Source: Gammaproteobacteria bacterium 53_120_T64 (GTDB lineage: Bacteria; Pseudomonadota; Gammaproteobacteria; Pseudomonadales; Porticoccaceae). From it: a DNA stretch of 64,000 bases. Position 1 is the stretch's first letter; every line of letters begins with the position of its first letter. The stretch lies in assembly GCA_002162815.1 (NCBI GenBank), contig MAAT01000028.1:148552-212551 (forward strand). Reading direction: 5' to 3'. Under the pieces are notes generated by a model, which was not told the DNA's origin, ran no database searches, and saw nothing but the letters and a program-made list of their open reading frames with translations. Of the stretch, positions 43,226 to 52,223 are shown one piece after another. A program made the position numbers and the translations under genes.

Positions 43226-44491
43226 ATGAATTTTGATACCCCCGAGGACATCACCGCCTATCTCGCCGAGCTCGATACCTTTATCGACGAGGTCATCACG
43301 CCGATGGAAAACCGCGACGACAATATTCGCTTCTTCGACCACCGCCGTGAAGATGCCCGCACCAACTGGGAGAACGATGGTCTACCCACCGAGGACTGGG
43401 AGACCCTGTTAGAAGAGTCTCGCCTCGCTGCCGATAAGGCCGGCCACTATCGCTACTCCCTGCCGAAAGAATACGGTGGCCAGGACGGTACTAATCTAGG
43501 CATGGCCATTATCCGCGAGCACTTCGCGCGCAAGGGCCTGGGGCTGCACAACGACCTGCAAAATGAACACTCCATTGTCGGCAACAATGTTGGCATCTTG
43601 CTGATGATCGCCTATGGCACTGAGGCGCAAAAAGCCGAGTGGCTGGAACCAATGCTGGCCGGCACCCGGCGCTTTGCCTTTGGCATTACCGAACCCGAGC
43701 ACGGCTCCGATGCCACCCATATGGAAACCACCGCCGTGCGCGATGGCGACCATTGGCTGATCAACGGCGAAAAAACCTGGAACACCGGCATTCACACCGC
43801 GCCCTACGACATGATTCTGGCCCGCACCAGCGGTAAGGCCGGCGACGCAGCGGGCATTACCGCCTTTTTGGTACCGATGCAGGCCGAGGGTTTGAAGATT
43901 GAAGAAATGCTCTGGACCTTTAATATGCCCACCGATCACGGGCGAGTTTCATTGAAGAATGTCCGAGTCGACGACTCCGCCATCTTGGCCGGTGAGGGAC
44001 GGGGCCTGCAGGTGGTGCAGCATTTCTTCAACGAGAACCGTATCCGCCAGGCCGCATCGAGTCTTGGCGCCGCCCAGTTTTGTATCGACCAGTCCATTGA
44101 GTACGCCAAAGAGCGCAGGCCCTTTGGCAAGCCCCTGGCGGTCAATCAGGGCATCCAGTTCCCCCTCGTCGACCTGCAAACCCGGGCCGAAATGCTGCGT
44201 GCGCTGATTCGCCAAACCGCCTGGAAAATGGATACCTACGGGGCTTTTTCGGTCTCCGACAAGGTCTCGATGTGCAATTACACCGCCAACCGTCTGTGCT
44301 GCGATGCCGCCGACCAGGCCATGCAGGTCCACGGTGGCCTGGGCTATTCGCGCCACAAGTATTTCGAGCATATTTATCGCCACCACCGCCGCTACCGTAT
44401 CACCGAAGGTGCCGACGAAATTCAAATGCGTCGTATCGCCGGCTATATGTTCGGCTTTATGACGCAACAAAAGCCCAAGGGTGTAGCCTAG
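43226..44491 (+). CDS. Acyl-CoA dehydrogenase family protein
   Basis: 421 residues with the three-part ACAD fold. N-terminal helical domain, middle barrel with FGITEPEHGSDATHMETTA and GEKTWNTGIHTA, and C-terminal domain with ERRPFGKPLAVNQGIQFPL, MQVHGGLGYSRH and the catalytic-Glu segment RITEGADEIQMRRI. FAD-dependent alpha,beta-dehydrogenation of acyl-CoA is expected; chain length is unknown. It starts 26 bases after the giant membrane protein gene, so the two could share a transcript. Confidence 0.93.
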   Translation: MNFDTPEDITAYLAELDTFIDEVITPMENRDDNIRFFDHRREDARTNWENDGLPTEDWETLLEESRLAADKAGHYRYSLPKEYGGQDGTNLGMAIIREHFARKGLGLHNDLQNEHSIVGNNVGILLMIAYGTEAQKAEWLEPMLAGTRRFAFGITEPEHGSDATHMETTAVRDGDHWLINGEKTWNTGIHTAPYDMILARTSGKAGDAAGITAFLVPMQAEGLKIEEMLWTFNMPTDHGRVSLKNVRVDDSAILAGEGRGLQVVQHFFNENRIRQAASSLGAAQFCIDQSIEYAKERRPFGKPLAVNQGIQFPLVDLQTRAEMLRALIRQTAWKMDTYGAFSVSDKVSMCNYTANRLCCDAADQAMQVHGGLGYSRHKYFEHIYRHHRRYRITEGADEIQMRRIAGYMFGFMTQQKPKGVA

Positions 44492-44631
44492 AATCGAAAA
44501 AATACTTACTCTAGCGCCTGAACACGGAAGGAACAGGGACGACGGATGCTAACAGATAACACTCGATACGCGATAACAAGGCCTTTGTGCCGTATCTTGA
44601 GGGTATATGTGGCCACGGAACCAGCCACATA

Positions 44632-47600
44632 ATGCCGCGCGCCAACATTCAGCTACGCATTCTAGCTCCCGCCATCATACTGCTGATGGCCAGTGCCTTT
44701 CTCTTGTTCACAACACTGCACAATTACCACTTGGCTGAACAACGTCTAGAGCATAGGGCCATTGAAAAAACCCAACAAATACTCGGCTTTCTGAAGCAGG
44801 AAATTGAGTACCGAGCCTCGCCGGCACAGCGCATCAGCACTGCCCGGCGCCTCCTTAAATCCGCCAGTATCGATCCAAGTATTGAGGTGTTAACCCTGAT
44901 TAGCGCCTCTGGGCAGGTGCTAGCGGAGCGATTTACGGACAGCGAACAAGCCCTATCCCACCTCGGGGCGCTGAACATAAGCCTTGCCGCCGACGGCCAA
45001 TCGCTGCAGGCCCAGATAGCGCTGGCGCCCGGCGCGCACTCGGCTCAGCCCTTGGCAGTCGAGCCCGACCGGCTCTATACCTCGTTTGATTTGAGCGCCA
45101 GCAAAGCGGCCCTATGGCAGCAGGTGCGCAGCGATTTTCAGATCAGCTGGTTACTCACCAGTATTTTTGTCGTAGCACTCGCGCTGGTATTGGAGCGCTT
45201 GATCACCCGGCCCCTGGCCAAATTGCTGCAGTTCTCCCAACGGCTGGCCCAGGATTATTCCGGCCAGCAAAACCGCGATCGCTACTTAGGTGAAATTGCC
45301 GCGCTCAATCAGGCCCTCAACACCATGAGTCGTAAGGTTGCCCACACGGTACGCGACCTCAATGCACAGCAGGAGAATCTCGAAGTCACTCTGCAATCCA
45401 TCGGCGATGCCGTCATCACTACCGATGCCGGCGGGCAGGTCACGCGCATGAACTCCGTTGCCGAGCAGCTCACCGGCTGGTACGCCTATGAAGCGAAGGG
45501 GCTGCCCTTGGCGGATATTTTCCCCATTATCAATACCGATAATCGCACGCCGATTGCCAATCTTATCGAGCAGATACTCAGCACGGGGCAAACGGTGTTC
45601 CTCCGTAATCACACCACCCTGCTTGCCCGAGACGGTAGGGAATATCAAATAGCGGACTCCGCCGCACCCATTCGCGATAGCCATGACGACATTATCGGCA
45701 TGATTCTCGTCTTCAATGACGTCACCGAAGAATATCAATTGCGCCAGGCCGCAAGGAATATACAAGACCAAATAAAGGGCCTGTTTAACGACATGCAGGC
45801 CATGGCGGCCATATTAGAACCCGACAGCAGTATTATTTTCATCAACAACACGCCCTTAAAAATGCGGGGGATAAGCTTTGCCGATGTCGCCAATAAGAAA
45901 TTCTGGGAGTGTCCCTGGTTTAGCCACTCGGCCGAACTGCAAGACACCCTAGCAGCGGACTGCATGCGCGCGGCGGCCGGCGAGCAAGTCGTCAGCCGCG
46001 ACATCCTCGCCGGCTCCACTGAGGGTCAGTTCTTTTGGGTACAATTTAGTGTCCATCCAGTACTCGACGAAAAAGGCAAGGTGATTCAATTGCTCGCCGA
46101 GGGCCACGATATTAGTCAAAGAAAGCAAGCCGAGGAGACGCTAAATGCCTCGCTGCAAGAGATTCAGCTGTATCGAGAACAAACGCCCCTGGCCACTATT
46201 GAGTGGAACACCGATCTGACGATTGTGGGCTGGAATAAGGCCGCCAGCCGGCTCTTTGGCTACACCGCTGAAGAGGCCATCGGCCGTGATGCCAGCATCA
46301 TCGCTCCCAGCGCCGGGGTGGAGCACTTCAAGGCGAGTATTCTTCAGCCCGCAGGCAGCAAGATAAACACCCTCCAAATCACCCGGCAGGGACGCACGCT
46401 ACGCTGTGAATGGCATAACAGCGCCATTGTCGACCGTGTGGGCCACATCGTTGGCGCGACCTCTCAGGTGCTCGATGTCAGTGCCGAGCACGAGGCCAAA
46501 TTGGCCCTGATTGACAAGGAGCTGGAGCAGCGGGAAGTTCTCAACACCCTGGTCGAAGGCATTATTACCATCGACGAAAGAGGGACGATCCTCAGTATCA
46601 ATCCGGCAGCTGAGAACATCTTTGGCTACACTAGTGAAGACCTCTGCAATAAAGACCTGTCCACCATCATGCCGGATTTTGATATCGACAGAATTGATAA
46701 ATACCTAAAAAACTTGGTCAGGGACGACAAGCTCAATAGCCTCGACGGGTATAAAGAGGTTACCGGACGACATAAAAATCGGCGCGCCTTACCACTGCAA
46801 ATCACCGCCGCCGAACTGCCCCCCACAGCCAGCGGTCGGCGCCGGTTTATCGGCTCTTGCAAGGATTTAACCCAGACCAAGCAACAGCAGGAGCATCTGC
46901 AGCGCACCCAAAAAATGGATGCCCTGGGGAAAATCGTCGGCGGCCTCGCCCACGATTACAACAATACCTTCGGTGTTATCCTTGGCTATGGCGACTTAGT
47001 CGCCATCAAATATCGGGAGGTTGTCGGCCTCGATCAATATTTGGAGCAGATATCTCAGGCCGGCGAGCGCGGGCGCGACCTGACGCAACGCCTACTCACC
47101 TTCTCCAAACACAGTAGCTCCCCGCCCGAGGCAGTGGCACTGCACAGTCTTCTCAACACCCAAAGCACTCTGCTCGGAACATCCATCACCGTCGTGATTA
47201 AACTCGAATATCAACTCTGTGAAGCCCCCTGGCTGGTCTGGATCAACCCCGATGAGCTGGAGGCAATACTGTTAAATTTAGCCATTAACGCCAAACACGC
47301 CATGCCCGACGGCGGGCTACTCAGCCTGGCAACTCGCAAGCACAGTTTCTCCTTTGCCGAGGCTCGCGCACTGGGTCTAGCCGATGGCGACTATATGGAA
47401 TTGAGTATCGAGGACAATGGCTGCGGTATCGAAGCCGCACTGCACGGTCAAATATTTGACCCCTTTTTCACCACCAAGGGCAGTGACGGTACCGGGCTGG
47501 GCTTGAGCCAAGCCTACCGCTTTATGGATCGCTGTGGTGGCACCATACGGCTGCAATCGACAGTCGGGCAGGGCAGTAAATTCTCTCTGTTTTTCCCCCG

Positions 47601-48039
47601 CTACGAGGGCGCGGTAGAACTGCAAACTGTCGAAAACCAAGCACCCGAGCCAGCACCCAACAATGCCGAAAAAATTCTTATTGTCGATGACGAACCGGCC
47701 CTGCGCCATTTGACTCAGGAAATACTCGCTATCGCCGGCTACCAGGTATGGACCGCCGACAGTGCCGACACCGCCCTCGACATACTGGCACGGGAGCCCG
47801 TCGACTTGATGATCAGCGATATTCTTATGCCGCAGATGAATGGCTACGACCTGGCGAAAGCCGTCAACCAAAAATACCCCCAGATCAAAATACAGCTGGC
47901 CAGTGGCTACAGTAGTGAGCAAGCCCTGGAGGAAGAGCAGGAAATATTACACAACAATATTCTGTGCAAACCCTTCCGCTCGGCAGAGCTACTCAATAGC
48001 GTCGCCAGCTTACTCGAGGCTAAGGGTCATGCCCGCTAA
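44632..48039 (+). CDS. Hybrid sensor histidine kinase with four PAS domains
   Basis: About 1135 residues. Two membrane helices (ILAPAIILLMASAFLLF; WLLTSIFVVALALVL) bound a periplasmic region, followed by a HAMP-like linker, four PAS domains (starting near 246, 381, 511 and 633), HisKA with GGLAHDYNN (His about 770), HATPase (ILLNLAINAKHAM, DNGCGI, GTGLGLSQAYRFM) and a C-terminal receiver with phospho-Asp in LMISDILMPQMNG (about 1061). The start is uncertain: ATG 44632 gives a normal helix; GTG 44587 with AAGG upstream is possible. It overlaps the next gene by 11 bases. Confidence 0.93.
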   Translation: MPRANIQLRILAPAIILLMASAFLLFTTLHNYHLAEQRLEHRAIEKTQQILGFLKQEIEYRASPAQRISTARRLLKSASIDPSIEVLTLISASGQVLAERFTDSEQALSHLGALNISLAADGQSLQAQIALAPGAHSAQPLAVEPDRLYTSFDLSASKAALWQQVRSDFQISWLLTSIFVVALALVLERLITRPLAKLLQFSQRLAQDYSGQQNRDRYLGEIAALNQALNTMSRKVAHTVRDLNAQQENLEVTLQSIGDAVITTDAGGQVTRMNSVAEQLTGWYAYEAKGLPLADIFPIINTDNRTPIANLIEQILSTGQTVFLRNHTTLLARDGREYQIADSAAPIRDSHDDIIGMILVFNDVTEEYQLRQAARNIQDQIKGLFNDMQAMAAILEPDSSIIFINNTPLKMRGISFADVANKKFWECPWFSHSAELQDTLAADCMRAAAGEQVVSRDILAGSTEGQFFWVQFSVHPVLDEKGKVIQLLAEGHDISQRKQAEETLNASLQEIQLYREQTPLATIEWNTDLTIVGWNKAASRLFGYTAEEAIGRDASIIAPSAGVEHFKASILQPAGSKINTLQITRQGRTLRCEWHNSAIVDRVGHIVGATSQVLDVSAEHEAKLALIDKELEQREVLNTLVEGIITIDERGTILSINPAAENIFGYTSEDLCNKDLSTIMPDFDIDRIDKYLKNLVRDDKLNSLDGYKEVTGRHKNRRALPLQITAAELPPTASGRRRFIGSCKDLTQTKQQQEHLQRTQKMDALGKIVGGLAHDYNNTFGVILGYGDLVAIKYREVVGLDQYLEQISQAGERGRDLTQRLLTFSKHSSSPPEAVALHSLLNTQSTLLGTSITVVIKLEYQLCEAPWLVWINPDELEAILLNLAINAKHAMPDGGLLSLATRKHSFSFAEARALGLADGDYMELSIEDNGCGIEAALHGQIFDPFFTTKGSDGTGLGLSQAYRFMDRCGGTIRLQSTVGQGSKFSLFFPRYEGAVELQTVENQAPEPAPNNAEKILIVDDEPALRHLTQEILAIAGYQVWTADSADTALDILAREPVDLMISDILMPQMNGYDLAKAVNQKYPQIKIQLASGYSSEQALEEEQEILHNNILCKPFRSAELLNSVASLLEAKGHAR

Positions 48040-49726
48040 AGTGATCAGCGCAACAGCGCCCTGGGCAAGCGACTTAAATACCGGCGTCGCGGCAATCGAT
48101 AATGAGCACCAACAGCTATTGGACTTAATCTACCAAGCTCACCTGGCCGCAGAACAAGGGATAGGCACAGCCCTGTTACTCGCTCAGGCTCGCGACCTCA
48201 TCGTCTACACCGCCTCGTATTTACGGCGCGAAGAGCGCGTCATGCACGCCGTAAACCACCCTTCACTTGCCGCAGCCCGCGTCATTCAGGCTGAGATTTT
48301 ACAGACCCTACAGCATGATTTTAGTACCCGCTCATTGAGCAGCGAGTCCATTGCTAAATTTATCCTTTTTCTCAAAGACTGCCTAGTGACGCATTTTAAA
48401 GCACTAGAAGACAGCTTTAGCGCCATTAACCCCGCCCTAAACCTGCAAATTGAAGAGGCCCTGTCGAGCAGCGAAGCTCTGAGCGCCAGCCAGGTGGTCA
48501 ACATTTATATCGTCGATGACGAACAACAACATGTCGACTTGATGGTGGAAATGACCCGTATCGCCGGGCTATCGGCAACCGGTTTTACCTCGTCAAGCCA
48601 GTTTATTAAGCAGCCTATTGCCAATACCGATATTATTTTGCTGGATTTAAATATGCCCGACATGGATGGCATCCAGGTAATGCGCACCCTCTATGACAAG
48701 GCCTGCATGCCAACCTACATTCTGGTGAGTGGCTTTGATGAGCGCGTCTTGCACTCCGCCAAGCAATTTGCCGACGCCAAAAACATCCGCGTTGCCAATA
48801 AGCTCAGTAAGCCGATTAACACCAAAAAATTTATCCACTATATTAGCCAGCTCCACACCGAAGTGAGAGTCGCCCTGATACAGCGACAAACTCAGCAGCC
48901 GCAAAATATTAGCCCCAAAGCTAGGCTATCTCTCGAACAATTAAAAACCGCCATTACCAGCGGGCAACTGCGGCTTTTCTATCAGCCCAAGCTGGCCATG
49001 AAGAATGCAAAAATCACCGGCTTTGAGGCCTTGGTACGCCTTCAGCACCCCGAGCTGGGCCTGATCTTTCCCGATCAGTTTATTGCTATGGCCGAGCAAA
49101 ATGATTTGATTTCAGACCTCACCAACGAGGTGTTTAAGCTCGCCACCGAGGACTACCTAAGCTTTCACGCCGCCGGTATCGATCCGGTTATTTCCATTAA
49201 CATCTCGGCCAAAGATTTACTCGACCTGTCAATGCCCGAGCGTTTCGCGGCACTGGCTAAGGCCAAGAATATACCGCCCGAGGCCATCACCATAGAGCTC
49301 ACCGAAACGGCGATACTAAAATCGGTCTCCGATTCCCTCGACATTCTCAACAGACTGCGTATGAAGGGTTTCTCCCTGTCCATCGACGACTTCGGCACCG
49401 GCTATTCCTCATTGGTACAGCTCTATCAAGCACCCTTCACCGAACTCAAAATTGACCAGCACTTTGTGATGCGCATGCTCGACGACGACGAGGCCCTATC
49501 GATTGTCAAAATCTGTATTTTATTAGCCAAAGAACTGAAGATGACCTCGGTGGCCGAAGGCATCGAGACTCGGGAGATTTGGGATAAATTACAGCTACTA
49601 GGCTGTGATTTGGCTCAGGGTTATTTTATTTCCAAGCCCATTCCCATCGATGCCTGCTGCGAGTGGGTCAATAACAACAACCACCTGCCCCCCCCTGCGC
49701 TAAGCCCCCGGAAGAGCGTCCCCTGA
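48029..49726 (+). CDS. Hemerythrin-like/REC/EAL response regulator
   Basis: 565 residues in three parts. Residues 1-130 resemble bacteriohemerythrin (WASDLNTGVAAIDNEHQQLLDLI) but several iron ligands are missing (Tyr64 replaces a His; the HxxxH near 83-87 is absent). A receiver follows (VVNIYIVDDEQQ, phospho-Asp206 in LLDLNMPDMDG, Lys in KLSKPI). An EAL domain (about 305-550) is complete: GFEALVRLQHP, SINISAKDL, IELTETAIL, DDFGTGYSS, SVAEGIET, so c-di-GMP phosphodiesterase activity is expected. GAGG is nine bases before the ATG, which lies inside the kinase gene, implying it is that kinase's output partner. Confidence 0.92.
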   Translation: MPAKVISATAPWASDLNTGVAAIDNEHQQLLDLIYQAHLAAEQGIGTALLLAQARDLIVYTASYLRREERVMHAVNHPSLAAARVIQAEILQTLQHDFSTRSLSSESIAKFILFLKDCLVTHFKALEDSFSAINPALNLQIEEALSSSEALSASQVVNIYIVDDEQQHVDLMVEMTRIAGLSATGFTSSSQFIKQPIANTDIILLDLNMPDMDGIQVMRTLYDKACMPTYILVSGFDERVLHSAKQFADAKNIRVANKLSKPINTKKFIHYISQLHTEVRVALIQRQTQQPQNISPKARLSLEQLKTAITSGQLRLFYQPKLAMKNAKITGFEALVRLQHPELGLIFPDQFIAMAEQNDLISDLTNEVFKLATEDYLSFHAAGIDPVISINISAKDLLDLSMPERFAALAKAKNIPPEAITIELTETAILKSVSDSLDILNRLRMKGFSLSIDDFGTGYSSLVQLYQAPFTELKIDQHFVMRMLDDDEALSIVKICILLAKELKMTSVAEGIETREIWDKLQLLGCDLAQGYFISKPIPIDACCEWVNNNNHLPPPALSPRKSVP

Positions 49727-50590
49727 GACCAAGCCCCTCTCAAATAAATCCCCGTAACCCTCCCGATACGTGCGATAGCGCAAGACATAGCCAAGATTCA
49801 GCAAACGGCTATTGCGACAACGTTTATTCATCGCCCCACTCGAGGTATGACTCAGCGTTGCCGGCGGCGGGCTACAGGCCAACTGCTCACTCAACCACCC
49901 AGCGACCTCTGCCAGAGGCACTGGCGCACTATCGGAAGCCAGGTACAGTGTTTCTAGGGGCAAACCCGCCAGGGCTCTGTCGATTAAAAAGCAGAGTATG
50001 CCCAGGCAATCCTGCTCATGAATACGGTTACTGTAATAGGCGGGGCCGTATTGCAGCGGGCGGCCCTCTCGCACGCGGCGCACGAGGCTCTCTCGACCCG
50101 GGCCATAAATCCCGCTAAAGCGCACCACCGTACTTGCGCCACTGTGCGCCCACAGTTGTTGCTCAGCCCCGATCAGGGCCTCGCCATTGAAGCTCTGCGC
50201 CAGAGTCGGAGACGCTTCGTCCACCCATTCCCCAGCATTTTGAGCGTAAACACTGGTCGATGAAACCATTAACCAACGGGGCCTCGGGCCCTGGCCCGAG
50301 GCTTTGGAAAAATGCGCCAGTACATTGGCGATACCATCTTGATAAAGCTCTTGATAGGCGGCTTTATTGCGCTCACCGGGGGACAGTAAAACAATCACCA
50401 GGTCGACAGCTGTGGGAATTTCAGCAACCTCCGATGCCCGGGTAATATCGACCATCACCAGCTGTAGGCCGGTAAGAGCTTCTTTTAGGGGACTGCGCTT
50501 GACCCCAATAACTCGGTGTTTGGCCGCTATTAAACGCGCCGCCAACTGACCGCCTAGACCGCCACAACCGAGTAATAATATTTTGCTCAT
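49700..50590 (-). CDS. NAD(P)-dependent epimerase/dehydratase (YeeZ-like)
   Basis: 296-residue extended-SDR protein. The N-terminal ILLLGCGGLGGQLAARLI binds the cofactor; MVSSTSVYAQNAGEWVDE and FSGIYGPGRESLVRRV are typical of the YeeZ group, whose substrate is not established. The Tyr of a YxxxK motif is not obvious, as is common there. Its 3' end overlaps the convergent EAL gene by 27 bases, so the two transcripts collide or share terminal sequence. Confidence 0.85.
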   Translation of the reverse strand: MSKILLLGCGGLGGQLAARLIAAKHRVIGVKRSPLKEALTGLQLVMVDITRASEVAEIPTAVDLVIVLLSPGERNKAAYQELYQDGIANVLAHFSKASGQGPRPRWLMVSSTSVYAQNAGEWVDEASPTLAQSFNGEALIGAEQQLWAHSGASTVVRFSGIYGPGRESLVRRVREGRPLQYGPAYYSNRIHEQDCLGILCFLIDRALAGLPLETLYLASDSAPVPLAEVAGWLSEQLACSPPPATLSHTSSGAMNKRCRNSRLLNLGYVLRYRTYREGYGDLFERGLVSGDALPGA

Positions 50591-50666
50591 GGCCGGCGCT
50601 TAAACCATCGGCATTAACAACGGGAGGGGATAGATCATCAAACAACTGCCTCTAGCACTGCCATCA

Positions 50667-52094
50667 TTAGCCGGCCTCTTGCGCCTCTAAGTAGTCATAC
50701 AAACGGTGGTGAAAACCCCCAAAGCCGCCGTTGCTCATAATCAGTACGTGGCTGGGCGAACCATCGCCAGCCTGCGCGGCAACAGCCGTTTGCTCAATCA
50801 GCTGTTGCAGATCGTCAACCACGGCATTGCGCCCCTCGCTGTCGACGCTTTCATCGAGAGACCAGGACATCCCCGAGCTCTGATACCAAAAGACCTGATC
50901 GGCCTGTGCCACGGCGCTGAGCAACTCGGCTTTGTGCACACCCAACTTCATAGTGTTAGAGCGAGGTTCGATCACCGCAATAATTTTTTCGTCACCGACC
51001 TTGTTGCGCAGGCCGTCCAACGTGGTCGCAATGGCGGTGGGGTGGTGGGCGAAATCATCGTAAATACTGACCGCCTTAACCTCGCCCAAGCATTCCATGC
51101 GCCGCTTAACGCCCTCAAAGGCACTTAAGGCCTGGCAAGCCTGAGATAAACTCACACCGACATGACTGGCCGCAGCAATGGCCGCCAGGGCGTTGGCCAC
51201 ATTGTGCAAGCCACTTTGTTGCCAGCGCACCTCGTAGCCACCCTCACACTCGCCGCGCTCATCTTTCTCGGTGTTACAGACGGTAAAAATACTGCCATCG
51301 GCGGCATCGAGTTCGACCTGCCACTGCCCGCCCGTGCCCGTCGTCTGTACCGGGGTCCAAACATATTTTTTGCCGGCGCTGTCGCGACGATCAAATGTGC
51401 CACTCAGGGTAGCGCCAATGTTACTGTCGTTTTGCGGGTGAATAATCAAACCATCGTCGGCGATGGTGCGAATCATGTGGTGAAATTGCAGTTGAATATC
51501 GTGTAAGTCGCTAAAAATATCGGCGTGGTCAAATTCGAGATTATTCAATATCGCCGTGCGCGGGCGGTAGTGCACAAATTTCGAGCGCTTATCAAAAAAG
51601 GCCGTATCGTATTCGTCGGCCTCGACAACAAAGTATTTTTCGCCGCCGAGTCGCGCCGAGACATCAAAATTATTCGGCACTCCGCCAATTAAAAAGCCTG
51701 GCTCCAAGCCTGCAAACTCAAGTATCCAGGCGAGCATGCTCGAGGTGGTCGTCTTACCGTGCGTACCGGCGACGGCCAATACCCACTTGCCCTGTAGAAA
51801 GTGCTCGCCCAACCACTGTGGCCCCGAGGTATAGGGCAGTTGCTCACGGAGCATATATTCCACACAGGGGTTATCCCGCGACAGGGCATTGCCCACCACC
51901 ACGAGATCGGGAGCCGGCTGTAACTGCGCCGGATCATAGCCCTGGGTTAATTCAATGCCGGCGTGCTCGAGCTGATCGCTCATCGGCGGGTAAACGTTGG
52001 CATCACAGCCCGACACCCGGTGCCCATCCGCTTTTGCCAACTGCGCCAGGCTGCCCATAAAGGTCCCGCAAATACCGAGTATGTGGATATGCAT
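50667..52094 (-). CDS. mpl: UDP-N-acetylmuramate:L-Ala-gamma-D-Glu-meso-DAP ligase
   Basis: 475 residues; reattaches recycled murein tripeptide to UDP-MurNAc. The Mur-ligase pattern is complete: IHILGICGTFMGSLAQLAKA, ATP-binding AGTHGKTTTSSML (about 107-119), EADEYDTAFFDKRSKFVHY, LNNLEFDHADIF, GVKRRMECLGE and DDFAHHPTAI. ATG 52094 follows a TTG directly upstream; AAGGG lies 11 bases away. Peptidoglycan recycling fits the wall genes elsewhere in the window. Confidence 0.97.
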   Translation of the reverse strand: MHIHILGICGTFMGSLAQLAKADGHRVSGCDANVYPPMSDQLEHAGIELTQGYDPAQLQPAPDLVVVGNALSRDNPCVEYMLREQLPYTSGPQWLGEHFLQGKWVLAVAGTHGKTTTSSMLAWILEFAGLEPGFLIGGVPNNFDVSARLGGEKYFVVEADEYDTAFFDKRSKFVHYRPRTAILNNLEFDHADIFSDLHDIQLQFHHMIRTIADDGLIIHPQNDSNIGATLSGTFDRRDSAGKKYVWTPVQTTGTGGQWQVELDAADGSIFTVCNTEKDERGECEGGYEVRWQQSGLHNVANALAAIAAASHVGVSLSQACQALSAFEGVKRRMECLGEVKAVSIYDDFAHHPTAIATTLDGLRNKVGDEKIIAVIEPRSNTMKLGVHKAELLSAVAQADQVFWYQSSGMSWSLDESVDSEGRNAVVDDLQQLIEQTAVAAQAGDGSPSHVLIMSNGGFGGFHHRLYDYLEAQEAG

Positions 52095-52122
52095 CAATCA
52101 ACCAACCCTTCCCTGCTAAGTG

Positions 52123-52136
52123 GTGATAATTATCAC
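52123..52136. promoter_or_regulatory. Perfect 14-bp palindrome GTGATAATTATCAC between mpl and pfp
   Basis: Sits in the 130-base divergent region, 29 bases from the mpl start and 88 from pfp. The flanks GTG and CCAC extend the symmetry imperfectly. It resembles half of a Fur-type TGATAAT site but is shorter than a full 7-1-7 box. A regulator acting on both genes is possible. Confidence 0.4.
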
Positions 52137-52223
52137 ACCACAGGTGTCCAACCGCCATGCATTTAAAGGACTAATCCCGTATGATGCGCACATTTTTTAA
52201 GACCTCGCTTCCGCAGGATAATT

